Shown here one piece after another: positions 12,249-23,579 of a DNA stretch of 64,000 bases. A model generated the notes under the pieces. That model was not told the DNA's origin. It made no database searches and was given only the letters and a program-made list of their open reading frames with translations. The stretch's first letter is position 1; each line of letters starts with the position of its first letter. The position numbers were made by a program, and so were the translations under genes. Source of the stretch: Deinandra increscens subsp. villosa (lineage: Eukaryota > Streptophyta > Magnoliopsida > Asterales > Asteraceae); contig JBCNJP010000027.1 of the NCBI GenBank assembly GCA_039602395.1, forward strand, positions 34,233,841 through 34,297,840, in the 5' to 3' direction.

Positions 12249-12980
12249 AGCCCACAGCTGTTCAGCCTGTTCTGAACCCCTGCCGACCCATACCCTTTTC
12301 CCGCCATTTCCATGGCCGATTATTTATCTGAAAGAAAAACGCCCTTTTTGCATCGTTTACATCTAGCAGCACCTGTTCTAATTCCTCTCATCGCTATTCA
12401 TCTGGCTTCTACGAACTCATATCAGTTCGTCCTCGACGGGTCTCTTGAAGATCTATCTGATTAGGGCTTCAACAGGTAACTTTCTATCTTGCGGTTTCTA
12501 ATTAGGGCTTCTGTGATATTTTCGCAAGCACGTTGTGTATATAGTGTTTGATGTGGCTTTCTAAATTTTGTTCCCAACCTGCGACTTTCTAAATATTCAT
12601 ATCTCGAAATTTGTTATAGCCGCCACTGGTTTCTCTAGATTGATGAGTAATTTGTGGAAATTAAAGTAATTAAAAGTAATTTGTCGTTTGATTGAAGCTA
12701 GTGTTAGGCTGGGGTATTTTTCCTTCAGTTTATTTGCAGCATTGCATACATGGCTTTGTTGATGAGTATACTTTTCTAATTCTTTTTACTTATGGATTTC
12801 ATGCTTATTTCTAGAAAAATCCAACTGGAAGGTGCTCAAAATCACGGTATTTTATATGATATGTCCGACTGGTTATATGATTAGTGGAGAATTTATTTAT
12901 TGGTGTGCAACCAATAATCAGTTATGTGTTAAGTTTACAGGGATATGGTTTTTGTATACACTTTATTTATTTTTAACAGG
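12249..12980 (+). other. Leader-like DNA upstream of the Harbinger relic
   Basis: The part from 12300 to 12480 reads like a plant 5' leader, with CT-rich sequence, TTAGGGCTTC and a GGTAAC donor-like site at 12475. From there to 12980 the DNA is AT-rich and intron-like. It may be the original 5' region of the transposase copy that follows. I see no other gene. Confidence 0.3.
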
Positions 12981-12982
12981 AT

Positions 12983-13525
12983 ATGGCCAGACTTGGTTTA
13001 ACAGCCCTAAAACATAAGCAAAGTAGAAAAAGATTGATCTTGACATGGTGGGATCAAGTTACTACAATTGTTACTTGGTTTGTAATTTCTATTTACATGT
13101 TAGCAGAGAAGTATAAGATGAATAAAACTACACATCCGTTAATCTTTAGGGAAAGTAGACCGATATCCGATATTGCATAGGTGTGTTTATGAAAGTGATA
13201 CTATGTCTATATCACAAGATAGGATGAATTGAATATGTTTCATGAAATTATGTATATGTGGAATGCTCAAAACGATTGGAGGATTAAGATCCAGTAGAAA
13301 TATGGAGAATTGATGAACAAGTTGCTATTTTTCTTCACATTATAGCTCATAATGTAAAGATTCGTATAATGAGAAGTCTTTTTCATCATTCAGGAGAAAC
13401 GATTAGTAGGGTAGTTTCTCGATTTTGTAATGCAGTGATAAGATTACACTCACACTTGCTTAAGAAACTAGAACCTGTTCTTGAGGATTCTACCGATCAC
13501 AAATGGAAATGGTTTAATGTATCAC
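12983..13525 (+). pseudogene. PIF/Harbinger transposase (HARBI1-like) relic, N-terminal part
   Basis: At 13310-13525 the sequence encodes DEQVAIFLHIIAHNVK, then RSLFHHSGETISRVVSRFC and ending STDHKWKWF. This is the conserved region just before the DDE catalytic core of plant PIF/Harbinger transposases. Upstream, 13215-13310 reads as RMN-stop, then MLKTIGGLRSSRNME, then another stop and a frame change, so it is broken. An opening segment at 12983-13180 starts MARLGLTALKHKQ. The catalytic domain after WKWF is absent, so the copy is 3'-truncated and dead. It belongs to the superfamily that also mobilises the Tourist-type MITEs in this window. Confidence 0.85.
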
Positions 13526-13689
13526 ATAATTGATTAGAATGCATTATTTGTTGATTTATATCGTTTTAGACTTCGAATATGATAGTATCACAACTTGTTT
13601 AAATTTTCTATTTTATTACTATATGTTCTTATTTCTTATTTTTGAGGGTATACTAACAAAAGAGATAATGATATACAAAAACACAGAAA

Positions 13690-13890
13690 AGGTTAATTAC
13701 GTCATTTGTCATTATTTTACATTCCAATTTCTTTGACAGATTTGCAAACCAAACAGGATTTTGGAAAGGATTCCGTTGAATTCTGCCAACCAAACACATG
13801 ACACGAATCCATTCCAATTCCCTCTGATACCAATTTCTTTGATAGATTCCAGTTCCATCAGAAAAAATTTGTGAACCAAACGGGCCCTAA
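13690..13890. mobile_element. Tourist-like MITE fragment ahead of ORC4
   Basis: The right end reads AACCAAACGGGCCC followed by TAA at 13888-13890, the usual terminal form of Tourist-type elements. The body repeats CCAATTTCTTTGA twice, near 13725 and 13828, and AACCAAAC several times. I could not find a matching left terminus, so this is an end fragment. It finishes only about 40 bp before the ORC4 start codon and so probably supplies part of its leader or promoter. Confidence 0.5.
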
Positions 13891-13931
13891 GTCTTAGATC
13901 GGATTCATAGTTAAAGTTCACCGGAGAAAAG

Positions 13932-16900
13932 ATGGTTCAAAGAACAGTAGAGGAAGCATTAGTACTCCTTCGTAAAAGACTCTGTGATCCCGATTTCATC
14001 TTCTCCGCCTTCTCTGATTCTCCGGACAGTAACTACAGGTTCAGCTTCTTCTCTAAACTCATCTTTGATTCTTTGCGTTTAATACTTTAATTGATGATTA
14101 GATTATAAGCTTCCGTTATTAAATTTCTGAACAAATTTCAGCAAGTTGAAATTTATTGTATCAAGTTCAGTAACCGAGGCCTGTAACAATTCACTACTGC
14201 TCCTAGGTCCTCGAGGATGTGGGAAAATTGCGGTATACTACCTAGCTTTTGCATTTATTTATTTACATGAAATTTTGATTGTCTGTAATGTGATTTCACT
14301 GAGTCATTGATTATGGATTTTAGGTGTTGGATCTTGTTCTAGAAGATCTGCTGAAAGAATATCCCGACATGATCACAGTGGTATGTGTGTGTTACCTGTT
14401 TATGATGGATGTATACATCTGTTCTTTTAGGTCTAAATGATGATAAGCATGATGATTAATGTCTAATTAGCTCCTTTTATGGCTGTTTTAGATTAAACTA
14501 AATGGGCTTTTGCACTGTGATGATAATTGTGCTCTAAAGGTGAGATTCCCTATCTTTTTATTTTATCCTTGTAAGTGATGCATCTGCTTCTGTTTTAGTT
14601 TGTGAAATCTTCTACTATTGTTGGTTTTGTGTTCCATTAAGTACTTATATTTTACATGATTAGTATGGGATTAGTAAAATACTTTAGAACTTTCTAATCT
14701 ATGGATGTAGGTTTTACATGGAAAAAAATGATAATTTAATAGCACTGCAATCATATTTGTGATATGAATCTACTAGAAGTAGTTTTGTACATTTTTCGAT
14801 CATGAAAAGACTTGAATGTTTCTGTAAACTGATAATGATTATATGTTAGTAGATAATTGTATTTAGAATCAAGACTAAGAATTATTCACTCACACTATAG
14901 TTAACAGTTCAGTAATAATTTCTAATTGTCATTTGATCACTGAAGTTTAACCAAAGAAATTGTTGCACAAATGTGAAAAAAAGGCATCTCATCTTTCCCC
15001 ATTATTATTTATTTCTATGATTGAATTGTTTCATCATCATTACAGGAAATTGCTAGACAGTTGTGTATGGAGCATGAACTGATGTTCTCTAAAATGGTAC
15101 CATCTCATATTCACCCATTTCTAAATGATATGCACGAACCAAATTAACTTGCAGTTCAACACCTTGTAAATTTATTGCAGGCATCATCTGATGATAATTC
15201 TCAGTTTATGATAGCCATGTTACGGTGAGCATCTATCTATTATACATTTTTGGTAAAGTTTTACTCCCAACATCGAAAAAAAAGTACAACACTAGGTTGG
15301 CCCATGAAAATTGCAGTATTTTGTTTTCACAACTTTTTTGGTTTTAAAATTGCTTGCTAGCCCGTTGCCATTGTTACAAACAACTCTTGGTTCTGATTTC
15401 GATCTATGAGATTCCTTGTTTTGTCATCATTTTGTAGACATTTGGTTGGTAGTCACATTTTTATTGAACTATGTGCCCGATCGAGCGTTGTAGTTTTTTG
15501 GGTTGGAAGTAGTAGTTCTATTAATTTATTAATTATGATCTTTATTAACAGAGAATGTGGATTAGCACACAAGACAGTAGTTTTTATATTGGATGAGTTT
15601 GACCTTTTTGCTCAGGTGAAGTCAGCATATGGGTTGTTTTCTTTCATTCTCAAAGTTTGGAATATAATGTTGTGCTATTGTTTCTTATGTATCTGATATC
15701 ATTGCAGGGTAAGCAAAGATTATTATATAGCCTGTTAGATGCAATGCAATCTGTATCATCACAAGCTGTTGTCATCGGTGTTAGCTGTCGATTGGTATGT
15801 TAGAAATTTTACTTTATTACTTCATCATTATTATTTGGTTTGTATGCTCTGTTTGTAATAGTGTAACCTTAGTTTTCGATTGGCATGCTAGAAATTTTAC
15901 TATACTACTTCATCATTGGTTATTTGGTTTGTATGCTGGGTCTATAATGGTTCAACCTAATAGATTCTGTAATTAATAATACTTTTTTTCATACATTACG
16001 GACTCAACTTTGCTAAGCAGGATGCTGATCAGCTGTTGGAAAAAAGAGTAAGATCGCGGTTCTCACATAGGAAACTATCTGTTTCTTCCTCCCCAAAAGG
16101 ATGATCTACAGAGGTTATTTTCATAAATATTTTTTTGCGATGTGATTATTATATATTTATTAGGTTAAAGTTTGTTATAGTTCATAAATATTTGTTTTAA
16201 TACTTGTGTTTATCATGCAGACTGTTGAAACACATTTTACTGTTGCCAATAGATTCAAGCCTTCCTCATGACTATGTAACTGATTTTAATTCAAGAATTT
16301 CAGTATCCTTTTTCTTTCTCTTTTTTCTAGTGACATGGTTTTTAATATAAAAAAAAAATCAATGAGATCACATGTGATTAGAGGTGGCAATTTTGAATCA
16401 GTTTCTTATAAATGGATTGACATGAGTTGTATATTCCCATATGGACTTGTTTTAATCCAAACTCATTTCGACCCATTTTCTAACACGCCACTCGCATATC
16501 TGCCACATCACATTTGTTATGTGTGCCACCTTGCCAAAAGCACAAGTATTTTCACAAGTGTATGATATTCCTTGACATGTTATAGATACATATTAGCAGA
16601 TAGAAGATTCAATGAAATCACTGATAAGCTGACAGATTCTGACTCCACTTTTAGTAATTTTGTGAGGTTTCTGTAAGTTATTTCTTGTATTTTGAAAATG
16701 CAAATTTCTTTTTGTAATCTTGTATTTTCTTCTAAAACTTACTTGCCAAGCTTCATTTCTTTAGGTTTTCTGCTGTAAGCTGCATTGATTCTAGATCTGG
16801 TTACATGACAATTGAGAACTTCAAATCTGCACTTTTAACCATCCAAAGGCAGCCTAAGTTGGATTGTCTTAAAGGTTTTATTTAATTTGTTCCGAATTAA

Positions 16901-18262
16901 AATTAAATTAAAGTTGTTTGATATTGTCATCATTACAAGGAAGTAATGTCTGGTTGGGTCGACAAGATTACCATTTTTCTTTATCTTGACTCATTTATGA
17001 ATTTTTGTCAATATTATAACAGTCTATATTGACACACAGACTTGAAACAGATTAACCTCTTTTAAATACCTGCCTTTTTCATGTATTTCTTTGAGAGAGA
17101 AATGACAAGATTTTTGTTTCAGATTGCTCAATTTTGGAGCTTTATATAATGGTTTGCATGAAGAGGCTGGAAGTTAAAGAACAGGCATCATATAATTTCA
17201 ATTCTGTAATGAAAGGTTTGTGCAAATGTGCCCGCAGTTTTTTCTTCAAATTACTCTACATTGCTTTAATGATTTTTTAGTAATTCATTCTACATGGCAG
17301 AGTACAAAAATATACATGATTCGTTCCAGACATCTGATAACTATTCACGTAACGTATGCCTACGGGTAAGTTTTACTTATTTGTATGTTTTCTATTTGGG
17401 TCAGTGTGTTTTGATAAAATCTTATAAGTTATGTTCTCCATTCTTCTTGGTAAAATCAGTGGAAAATTATATTTATGAATCTTAAACCATTTTTTTTTAA
17501 ATATTAAGGAAGTACAAAGTACATGAAATAACAAATCAAGTAAACCAAGGTGTGAGTTGGACACAGTTTCTTTAAAGCTTTTATCCATTCTCAACTGGTG
17601 CTTGTGTCCAAGATAGAGCGGTTGAAGGAACGGTTAAAGAAAGCACACCAATTAATTATTCAAGCAAACCAAACCAAAGTGAAACTCTTTTATATAATTA
17701 TGAGTGAGTTATGTGTTTGTGTAGTGTCACATTATTTTAACAATTTTAAAATTAAGAGTGAGAAACACTTTAGAAAATTCAACCTTTTGGAAATATCCAA
17801 ATGGTTTTAACAATTATAAAATGTGCAGGCCTTTTGTGTTTGTGTAGTGTCACATTATTTTAACAATTTTAATATTATGAGTGAGAAACACTTTAGAAAA
17901 TTCAACCTTTTAGAATATCCAAATGGTTTTAACAATTTAGAATGTGCAGGCCTTTGAACACCTTCTTGATCGCCAATTAATAGAGTTTGCCGATAGAGGA
18001 CACAATCAGTTTATTGAATTTCGTTCAGTGAAGCTGCTAATTTCACCTGCCGAACTGCATCAAGGGTTGAAATCAAATCGCTCGTGCCCAGTAAGTTATT
18101 AAAAGATTTAATTTTTGTGGCTCCTGATATATTTGATGCATACCATTAAATGATTATCATTTCTGGAAATTGGTTACAATCGAAAGGAAAATTGTTAATT
18201 GATTGAGTTCTCTTTTCCCATGACTTGTGTAGGCTATCCTTCAGAAACTAATGGAATCATGA
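13932..18262 (+). CDS. ORC4: Origin recognition complex subunit 4 (ORC4), with a frameshift in exon 9
   Basis: ORC4 is an AAA+ subunit of the nuclear complex that marks replication origins. Sixteen exons are supported: 13932-14038, 14142-14232, 14324-14380, 14492-14539, 15046-15096, 15181-15224, 15552-15615, 15708-15794, 16021-16113, 16221-16302, 16590-16672, 16765-16874, 17123-17215, 17301-17365, 17950-18090 and 18233-18262. They give about 414 aa if one extra base is ignored. Motifs are the Walker A-like GPRGCGK, Walker B-like VFILDEFDLFA, and the conserved ends QRQPKL, LELYIMVCMKRLEVKEQ and SPAELHQGLKS. In exon 9 the frame breaks after SHRKL, and a one-base surplus near 16069 leads to TGA at 16102. 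The intron after exon 10 has U12-type signals. All other junctions are in phase. It may be an inactive allele or an assembly error. Confidence 0.9.
16303..16589 (+). other. U12-type (minor spliceosome) intron in ORC4
   Basis: The donor at 16303 reads GTATCCTTTTT, the consensus of U12-dependent GT donors. Near the other end TTCCTTGAC (16568-16576) matches the U12 branch-site consensus TTCCTTAAC. The nearest AG acceptor (16585) would put exon 11 out of frame, while cutting after AC at 16588-16589 keeps the reading frame into ILADRRFNEI. There is no polypyrimidine tract before the acceptor, as is normal for this intron class. Confidence 0.7.
17712..17949 (+). repeat. 120-bp tandem duplication that copies the ORC4 exon 15 acceptor
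   Basis: Two near-identical units of about 120 bp lie head to tail in the intron before exon 15. They run from GTGTTTGTGTAGTGTCAC to AATGTGCAGGCCTTT. Each ends with the branch-to-acceptor segment and the first bases of exon 15, so there are two acceptors, after 17828 and after 17949. Only the second joins the conserved AFEHLLD reading. Copies differ by a few substitutions and short indels. Confidence 0.85.
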
Positions 18263-20100
18263 AAGTCAATTCTGCTGCAAAAGGTTAGTACTAGAAAAGA
18301 AGCGTGTGCAATGTCACGAAGATTGAAATGATACGAGACATCAATTTTGCCTTTTTATTTGATCTTTATGTTTTGCTTATTGTATAAGATTGAATGTATT
18401 ATCCTTAACAAAGCTAAGATAATGTAGTGGTTGACCTTTTTATTAAAGACTATTAGTAGATGTGACACTTCCAATCCATTTGTCTCTAATAAACCCCAGT
18501 TTTGAGTGACGATAATGACGAGGATGATGATGATGATGATGATGATTAATGTTGGCCTTCTCTTGTCATGTCTGTTCCTTGTTTTGGTTGGTTTTGTATT
18601 CTGGGATTTGAAAACTAGCTCTTGCTTATGTGTTTAGGAAAATGAACCCACTTAAAAGGAACGTATTCTAAGAGCATTTTGCGGTAGAGAGTAAGATTTG
18701 AGGCTATTGTTGGATGTGCAAACCAATGACCACATTTGAGCTTACTAAGTTCCAGTTTTAATTATAAATCAAACAAGAGACATGTAAAAGGTAAACATTA
18801 AAAAACACGAAAATGAATTTACATAAATCGTATTACTAGATATGAAATTGTGTAAGATTGTTAGAAAAAAGTAAAAACATACAGATTTGACACGACTCGG
18901 TTTTGACTAAGATGGATACCAAATTATAGATAAAAATAAACACATAATATCAACATATTTAAAATTTAAAAAACATCGTGTTGTAAAATTTATAAGGAAT
19001 AAACAAAACACATATAATTAATTTCTAGATTAAACAACAAAAAAGTTGAATAAAAAACTAACTCAAACCGTTTATAACAATGCATGCTGGTTTAAGATAA
19101 TTCGCATTAGGTTTTTCATCCCCATTTCTATAATCTAACTAAAAATCACTATTTTCTAAAATAATCTTTAATTTTCTAAAAAGTCTCACCTCATTTAGTA
19201 TATATGTTGCCATTTTAATTAAATAATATTTTTTATTTTTTTATTATTTTTCTTTCCCTCTTTATCACATAACTGACTCAAATATATAAAAATAGGGTTT
19301 GATGAATAGTGAAATAGGAGGGCTTACTTTAGTTACCTCATAATTTGAGGTATAACATATGAAGATGAAGAACTGATGTAAAATGACAAATAAATAAAAT
19401 TAATGATTTTCCATGAATCATATAGATGCAGATAACGTTAGGGATCCACCATGGAAAAAATACTTGTTATTACATGTAGTTTTGTAAACGAACCGAACGT
19501 TCAACGAATTGTTCGGCAGAAAGTTTGTTTACGTTCGTTGATTAAATAAATGAACAAACGTAAACAAATATTGTCTTCATATGTTTATGGTCATTCATTA
19601 AATGTTTATTTTATATGTTTGTAATTTTTAGCTTATTGCTTATCAAACTAGGAAACTACTCTTGCTAAACACCTAGTCATTTAAAACTTAAATCCTTATG
19701 ACATTATTATGAGATAATTATGTTTATAATTAAAATTTCTAGTTTATTCCCTATTTTGAGATAATTATGTTTTATACTTATTATGCCAAGCGTTTAACTA
19801 TATATTTATTTAAGGTGATTTTATAGATTAAGAACGTTAATTTTTATTATTTGAATAATATATATATGTTTGTGTACGTGAATCATTCGAAAACTATCTA
19901 TCTCAATTTTTTGATGAACGAACACTAATAAATTTTTTAGTTCATTAACTATTTAAAAAAAAAAACAAAATAGCAAACGAACGTGAACAAGTGTTAGTTA
20001 TATTCTTTTAAAGCGCTAGTCACACCTAGTCGTTGACATCTTTTTTTATAATACTTTATACTTGTACCGATCATTTTTTTTTTTTTAATTTGAATAGAAC
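18263..20100. other. ORC4 3' region and AT-rich repeat-derived spacer
   Basis: A GAT triplet run at 18518-18546 lies about 260 bp past the stop codon. From about 18650 onward the DNA is AT-rich with no coding frame of note. At 19480-20010 motifs such as GTTTACGTTCGTT and its complement AACGAACGTGAAC recur at both ends, suggesting an old hAT-like MITE (about 19480-20005) with poorly preserved termini. I see no gene here. Confidence 0.4.
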
Positions 20101-20289
20101 CTTGGTTGCAAGGAGTAACTCAGAAGCAAATGGGCTGTAAAGTCTCAATCACCGATATAGACGCCTTCACAACAAGCTTCCAATTTTCATCTCAATACTC
20201 TTCCTCATTCCGTTCATGAACTCATCAAACTAGGTTTCCAGATCTCTTCTCTTCTCGTAATATCTTAGGTTTTCTAACTCAAAACGTCA

Positions 20290-20640
20290 AAAATTCGAAA
20301 AATCCATCGAAATCCGCGTGAAACGCGTCTGGTCCGCTCGAAAAACACCTGGTCCGCAACTGGTCCGCCCAGGCAATCTTCAAAGTTTGGTCCGTGGCGG
20401 TTACTTTGCTAGTCCGTTGGCAGTTACACCGTACCATTTGGTCTGCCGTACCAAATTTGATCCGCTGAGGATATCTGGTCCGCATCTGGTCCGCTGGTGA
20501 ATTTGATCCGGAAGTGGTCCGCAGGTACAAATCTGGTCCGCTAGTTAAATTGATCCGGAACTGGTCCGTTGAGTGCAAATTTGGTCCGCTGAATTTGGTT
20601 TGGTCCGCTGGCAGAAAAGTGACCTTCACTAAAACTGACG
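20290..20640. repeat. Degenerate TGGTCCGC repeat tract ahead of a Copia gag
   Basis: The octamer TGGTCCGC or a one-base variant (TGGTCCGT, TGATCCGG) occurs about 15 times over 350 bp at irregular spacing. The tract is GC-richer than its surroundings. On the minus strand it keeps one frame open (20279-20629) and encodes repeated ADQ and SGPD/SGPN units. It sits in the leader of the gag relic below, so it is probably untranslated retrotransposon leader rather than a gene. Confidence 0.6.
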
Positions 20641-20817
20641 TAACTTGAGAACCGTAAAGAGTTACGGGAGCTAATACCAGCCAAAACGTTCGTCTCGACG
20701 AGATCTAGGACTTGTACCTGCCTATGGCCAGTACCGTCCAGTTTTGACCCCCAAAATCCGCTTGGAAGACCTTCGTTTTTAAGTTCGAAGTTTTTGGAGT
20801 ATTATTTTCGGTGAAAA

Positions 20818-21604
20818 ATGTCTGATTTTCAAGCTTTTGCAGCTATGCAAAGCACGGTACAAGCTATGCTCAATTTTGATAATGAAATAGGAACAAGTCA
20901 GAAAGTTCCTAAGCTGTTAAAGTTGGAAGATTATCAAAATTGGAAGCAACGTTTTTCTGCATACATCAGCACAAACGATATTGATTTATGGATTCCAATT
21001 CAAAAGTTGTATGTACGTCCAAGTGCAGATGGTGAGTATAAGGAAATTCAAGATTTTGATAAGGATGAACAGAAAAAGTTATGAGCTTGAACAAAAAGTT
21101 TATGGTTATCTTACCATGGCTTTACCTACCGAGTTGTTGCATCAATTCAGCACTTGCAAGAAAGCTAAACAGTTGTGGGATGCTTTATCTGCTCGATGTG
21201 AAGGTAATGACCAATATAAGAAGAGTAGACGAAAAGTATTGAACAAGGAACTTGAAAATTTTCAAAGTTACGAAAAAGAAAACATTTCTGCTCTTGTTTC
21301 AAGGTTCTCACATCTGATTAGTGAGATGAAAGTGGTTAAAATTGAAAAGACAGAGGAGGAATTGAAAGAGAAATTGATGGAAGCATTACCGGAAAAGTGG
21401 GAAAACTATGTATTATTGCTTACTCATGATAAAGAATATTCTGCATTATCATTTCATGATTTGACCGGAAAGCTTCATGCTAGAGAGATGGAAATGATGA
21501 CATCAAACAAGTCAACTGCTCAATTCCAAAATCCTGAAGCTGTTGGCTCATGGTCAAAACTACAGCGAAATCAGAAGCAGGTGTTGCCATGGATGACCAG
21601 ATGA
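20818..21604 (+). pseudogene. Ty1/Copia retrotransposon gag relic (UBN2/DUF4219 type)
   Basis: The reading starts MSDFQAFAAMQSTVQ and continues PKLLKLEDYQNWKQRF, the usual opening of plant Copia gag proteins. The frame then breaks near 21079, where one extra base turns KKYELEQ into a stop. It resumes as ELEQKVYGYLTMALP, then AKQLWDALSARCEGND, and runs to 21604 with EEELKEKLMEALPEKW. No zinc knuckle, protease, integrase or reverse transcriptase follows. At about 21640 GGAGTGTTGGAGAACC looks like a polypurine tract and LTR start, so the pol region seems deleted. I did not find a matching 5' LTR. Confidence 0.85.
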
Positions 21605-21861
21605 CGATGATGGTAAAATGAGAAGAGGCGGTCATGCGGTGGAGTGTTGGAGAACCCATAGACTATTCCAGAACATAAAAGGGACAACTGACAAAGAGAG
21701 GACACGTAGCACACATAAAAGCACCACACGTGATGAGAAGGATTGAAATGCTAAAGAAAAAGTTATGAGGGACTAAATATGTTAAGAAAAACATAAACAT
21801 GTGGCCAATGTAAAAGAAAGCAAAAGAGTACTATTAATCTTTCAATTTACATTGTTATATA

Positions 21862-21943
<82 letters not shown>

Positions 21944-23050
21944 TAAACTAATGATTTAAATAATTAAATTATATAATTAAATAACAAAATATAATTTTTA
22001 TTTTATTTTAATGATTTACTTAAACTTAATAAATCTAGAAAGATTCAATTATACCTTACCATAATATATATATATTTATAAATTTTAAATCTTTATATTT
22101 TATTACGAAGGCACTATTCCGTTTGTCTTTATCTTTGTATATAGAATAACTAGTTATACAAACTCGTTTATTATATGAGATGTCTTAAATAACGATATAG
22201 TTAACAACTTCGTATATAATTATTATCATATTTTTAAGCATAAGTTTAATGTAAACATATAAGAAATAATACAACTTTTTTATAGCATACATCTGTGAAA
22301 TAAGAAATAATGAATATTTAAAATTATAAATAAAAAATAATAAAGGTTTAAGAATTATAAAATTATATTTTAAGATGAGATATAATTAAAATCTTATGAT
22401 AATTTATTAAGTTTTAATAAATTATTAAAATGAGAAGATTTATATTTTAAATATTTAATTATATAATTTAATTATTTAAAATCAGTTATATTTGAAAGGA
22501 GAGATGAATGGAAAAAATGTGATGAGAGTGAATGTCAAGATGATACGAAACATTGAGGATTTTTATTAATTATATGGTAGATTTTCATAACCAATTTCTA
22601 AACATTGAATTTATTATCAACACAATATAAAATTAAAAGCTAAGAATATGTCATAACTTATTACTCAAGTAGTAAAAAAAAACCTATCTAATCATTTTAC
22701 TAATTATTATTTAAGTCCTCAACGTTACTTGCTCACTTGTTATACGTTCTTGTCTAGTTCGAGATCCTAAGTTTAAACCCATCATGATGTAATTCATATA
22801 TGGAGTAGATTAGGAGTGTGGTATTTTTGTCATTAAAAAAAGTTGGAACTTTAGTTTCTTTTCTAAATTTTATAAAATGTATACCAACAAGTGGGTCGAC
22901 CCGCGCTTCGCGGCGGAGTCGAACCTTTTTTAAAAATTATGTTAGCTAAATCATGAGAGATACAGACAGTGCGAAATATGTATCGTGCGCTTCGCGGTGT
23001 GGGTTTATTTTGTTAATAGGTCTAATGTTATGAAGCAACCATATGTCAAA
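21605..23050. other. Truncated LTR remnant and AT-rich spacer
   Basis: This begins with the possible LTR start TGTTGGAGAACC near 21644. An AAT microsatellite follows and then very AT-rich DNA. Near 22890-23000 the strings CCCGCGCTTCGCGG and TGCGCTTCGCGG occur, small GC-rich hairpins of a kind found near the ends of plant repeats. No coding frame is convincing. Confidence 0.4.
21863..21942. repeat. AAT microsatellite
   Basis: About 26 uninterrupted AAT triplets. A tract this long is likely to vary in length between individuals. Confidence 0.95.
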
Positions 23051-23205
23051 TCCGAGTAGCACATTGGTCGTTAAGACCAAAAGATTAAGAACGATTCTAC
23101 GATGGCACTTCCAAGCCTACCTCTAAATGAAATTAACATTTGCATAAATGCCATGAAAACTTCATATATGCAGGAGATGAAGAATCCCATTTTAACCTCT
23201 AACAC

Positions 23206-23520
23206 TGTGTTCCCGAGTTCACTTAAGGAGGGAAGGGAAGGGGAAGGAAATGAAAAAAAAATTGTGTTCCTGAGTTTCACTTAAGGAGGGAAAGGAAATG
23301 AAAATAAAATAATTCGTGTTCCCGTGTTTCATTGAGGGAAAGGGAGGGAAGTGGAAGGAAAGTTAAGCCAATTTTGAGTGTTTTTCTTTCCTTCCGATTT
23401 GGAAAGATTCGGAAGGAAAGGAATCACTCGATTTCTCTTCCTTTTTTTTTCTCTTATCTTCCTTTCTCTTCTCTTCTTTTCTCTTCTCTTCTTTTCTCTC
23501 TTTAAGTAAACTCGGGAACT
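23206..23520. mobile_element. Purine-rich MITE with a triplicated left end
   Basis: The left end GTTCCCGAGTTCACTTAAGG at about 23209 is matched on the right by TAAGTAAACTCGGGAAC at about 23503-23519 in opposite orientation. Three tandem variants of the left unit follow each other at roughly 23206, 23264 and 23309, each starting GTGTTCC and ending in a GGAAGGAAAG-type purine tract. The right half is a matching CTTTTCTC pyrimidine tract. No transposase frame is present. The superfamily is not determined. Confidence 0.55.
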
Positions 23521-23579
23521 GAGCGTAAAAGTCAAATATAGAGAGTTTCATTGACAGGTCAAATAGCCACCACAAACAT

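Noticed and set aside
18500..18546. A stretch after ORC4 that reads VLSDDNDED plus Asp run and stop, preceded by CCCCAG, like an acidic last exon
   Set aside because: It is a GAT triplet repeat. ORC4 already ends at 18262 with the expected C-terminus, and no upstream exon points to it.
20279..20629. A minus-strand frame with ADQ/SGPD repeats
   Set aside because: The repeat pattern comes from the TGGTCCGC tract in the leader of a plus-strand gag. No independent support for translation.
22895..22915. CCCGCGCTTCGCGG as a possible Helitron 3' hairpin
   Set aside because: There is no CTRR end at the right distance and no matching 5' TC end that I can identify.
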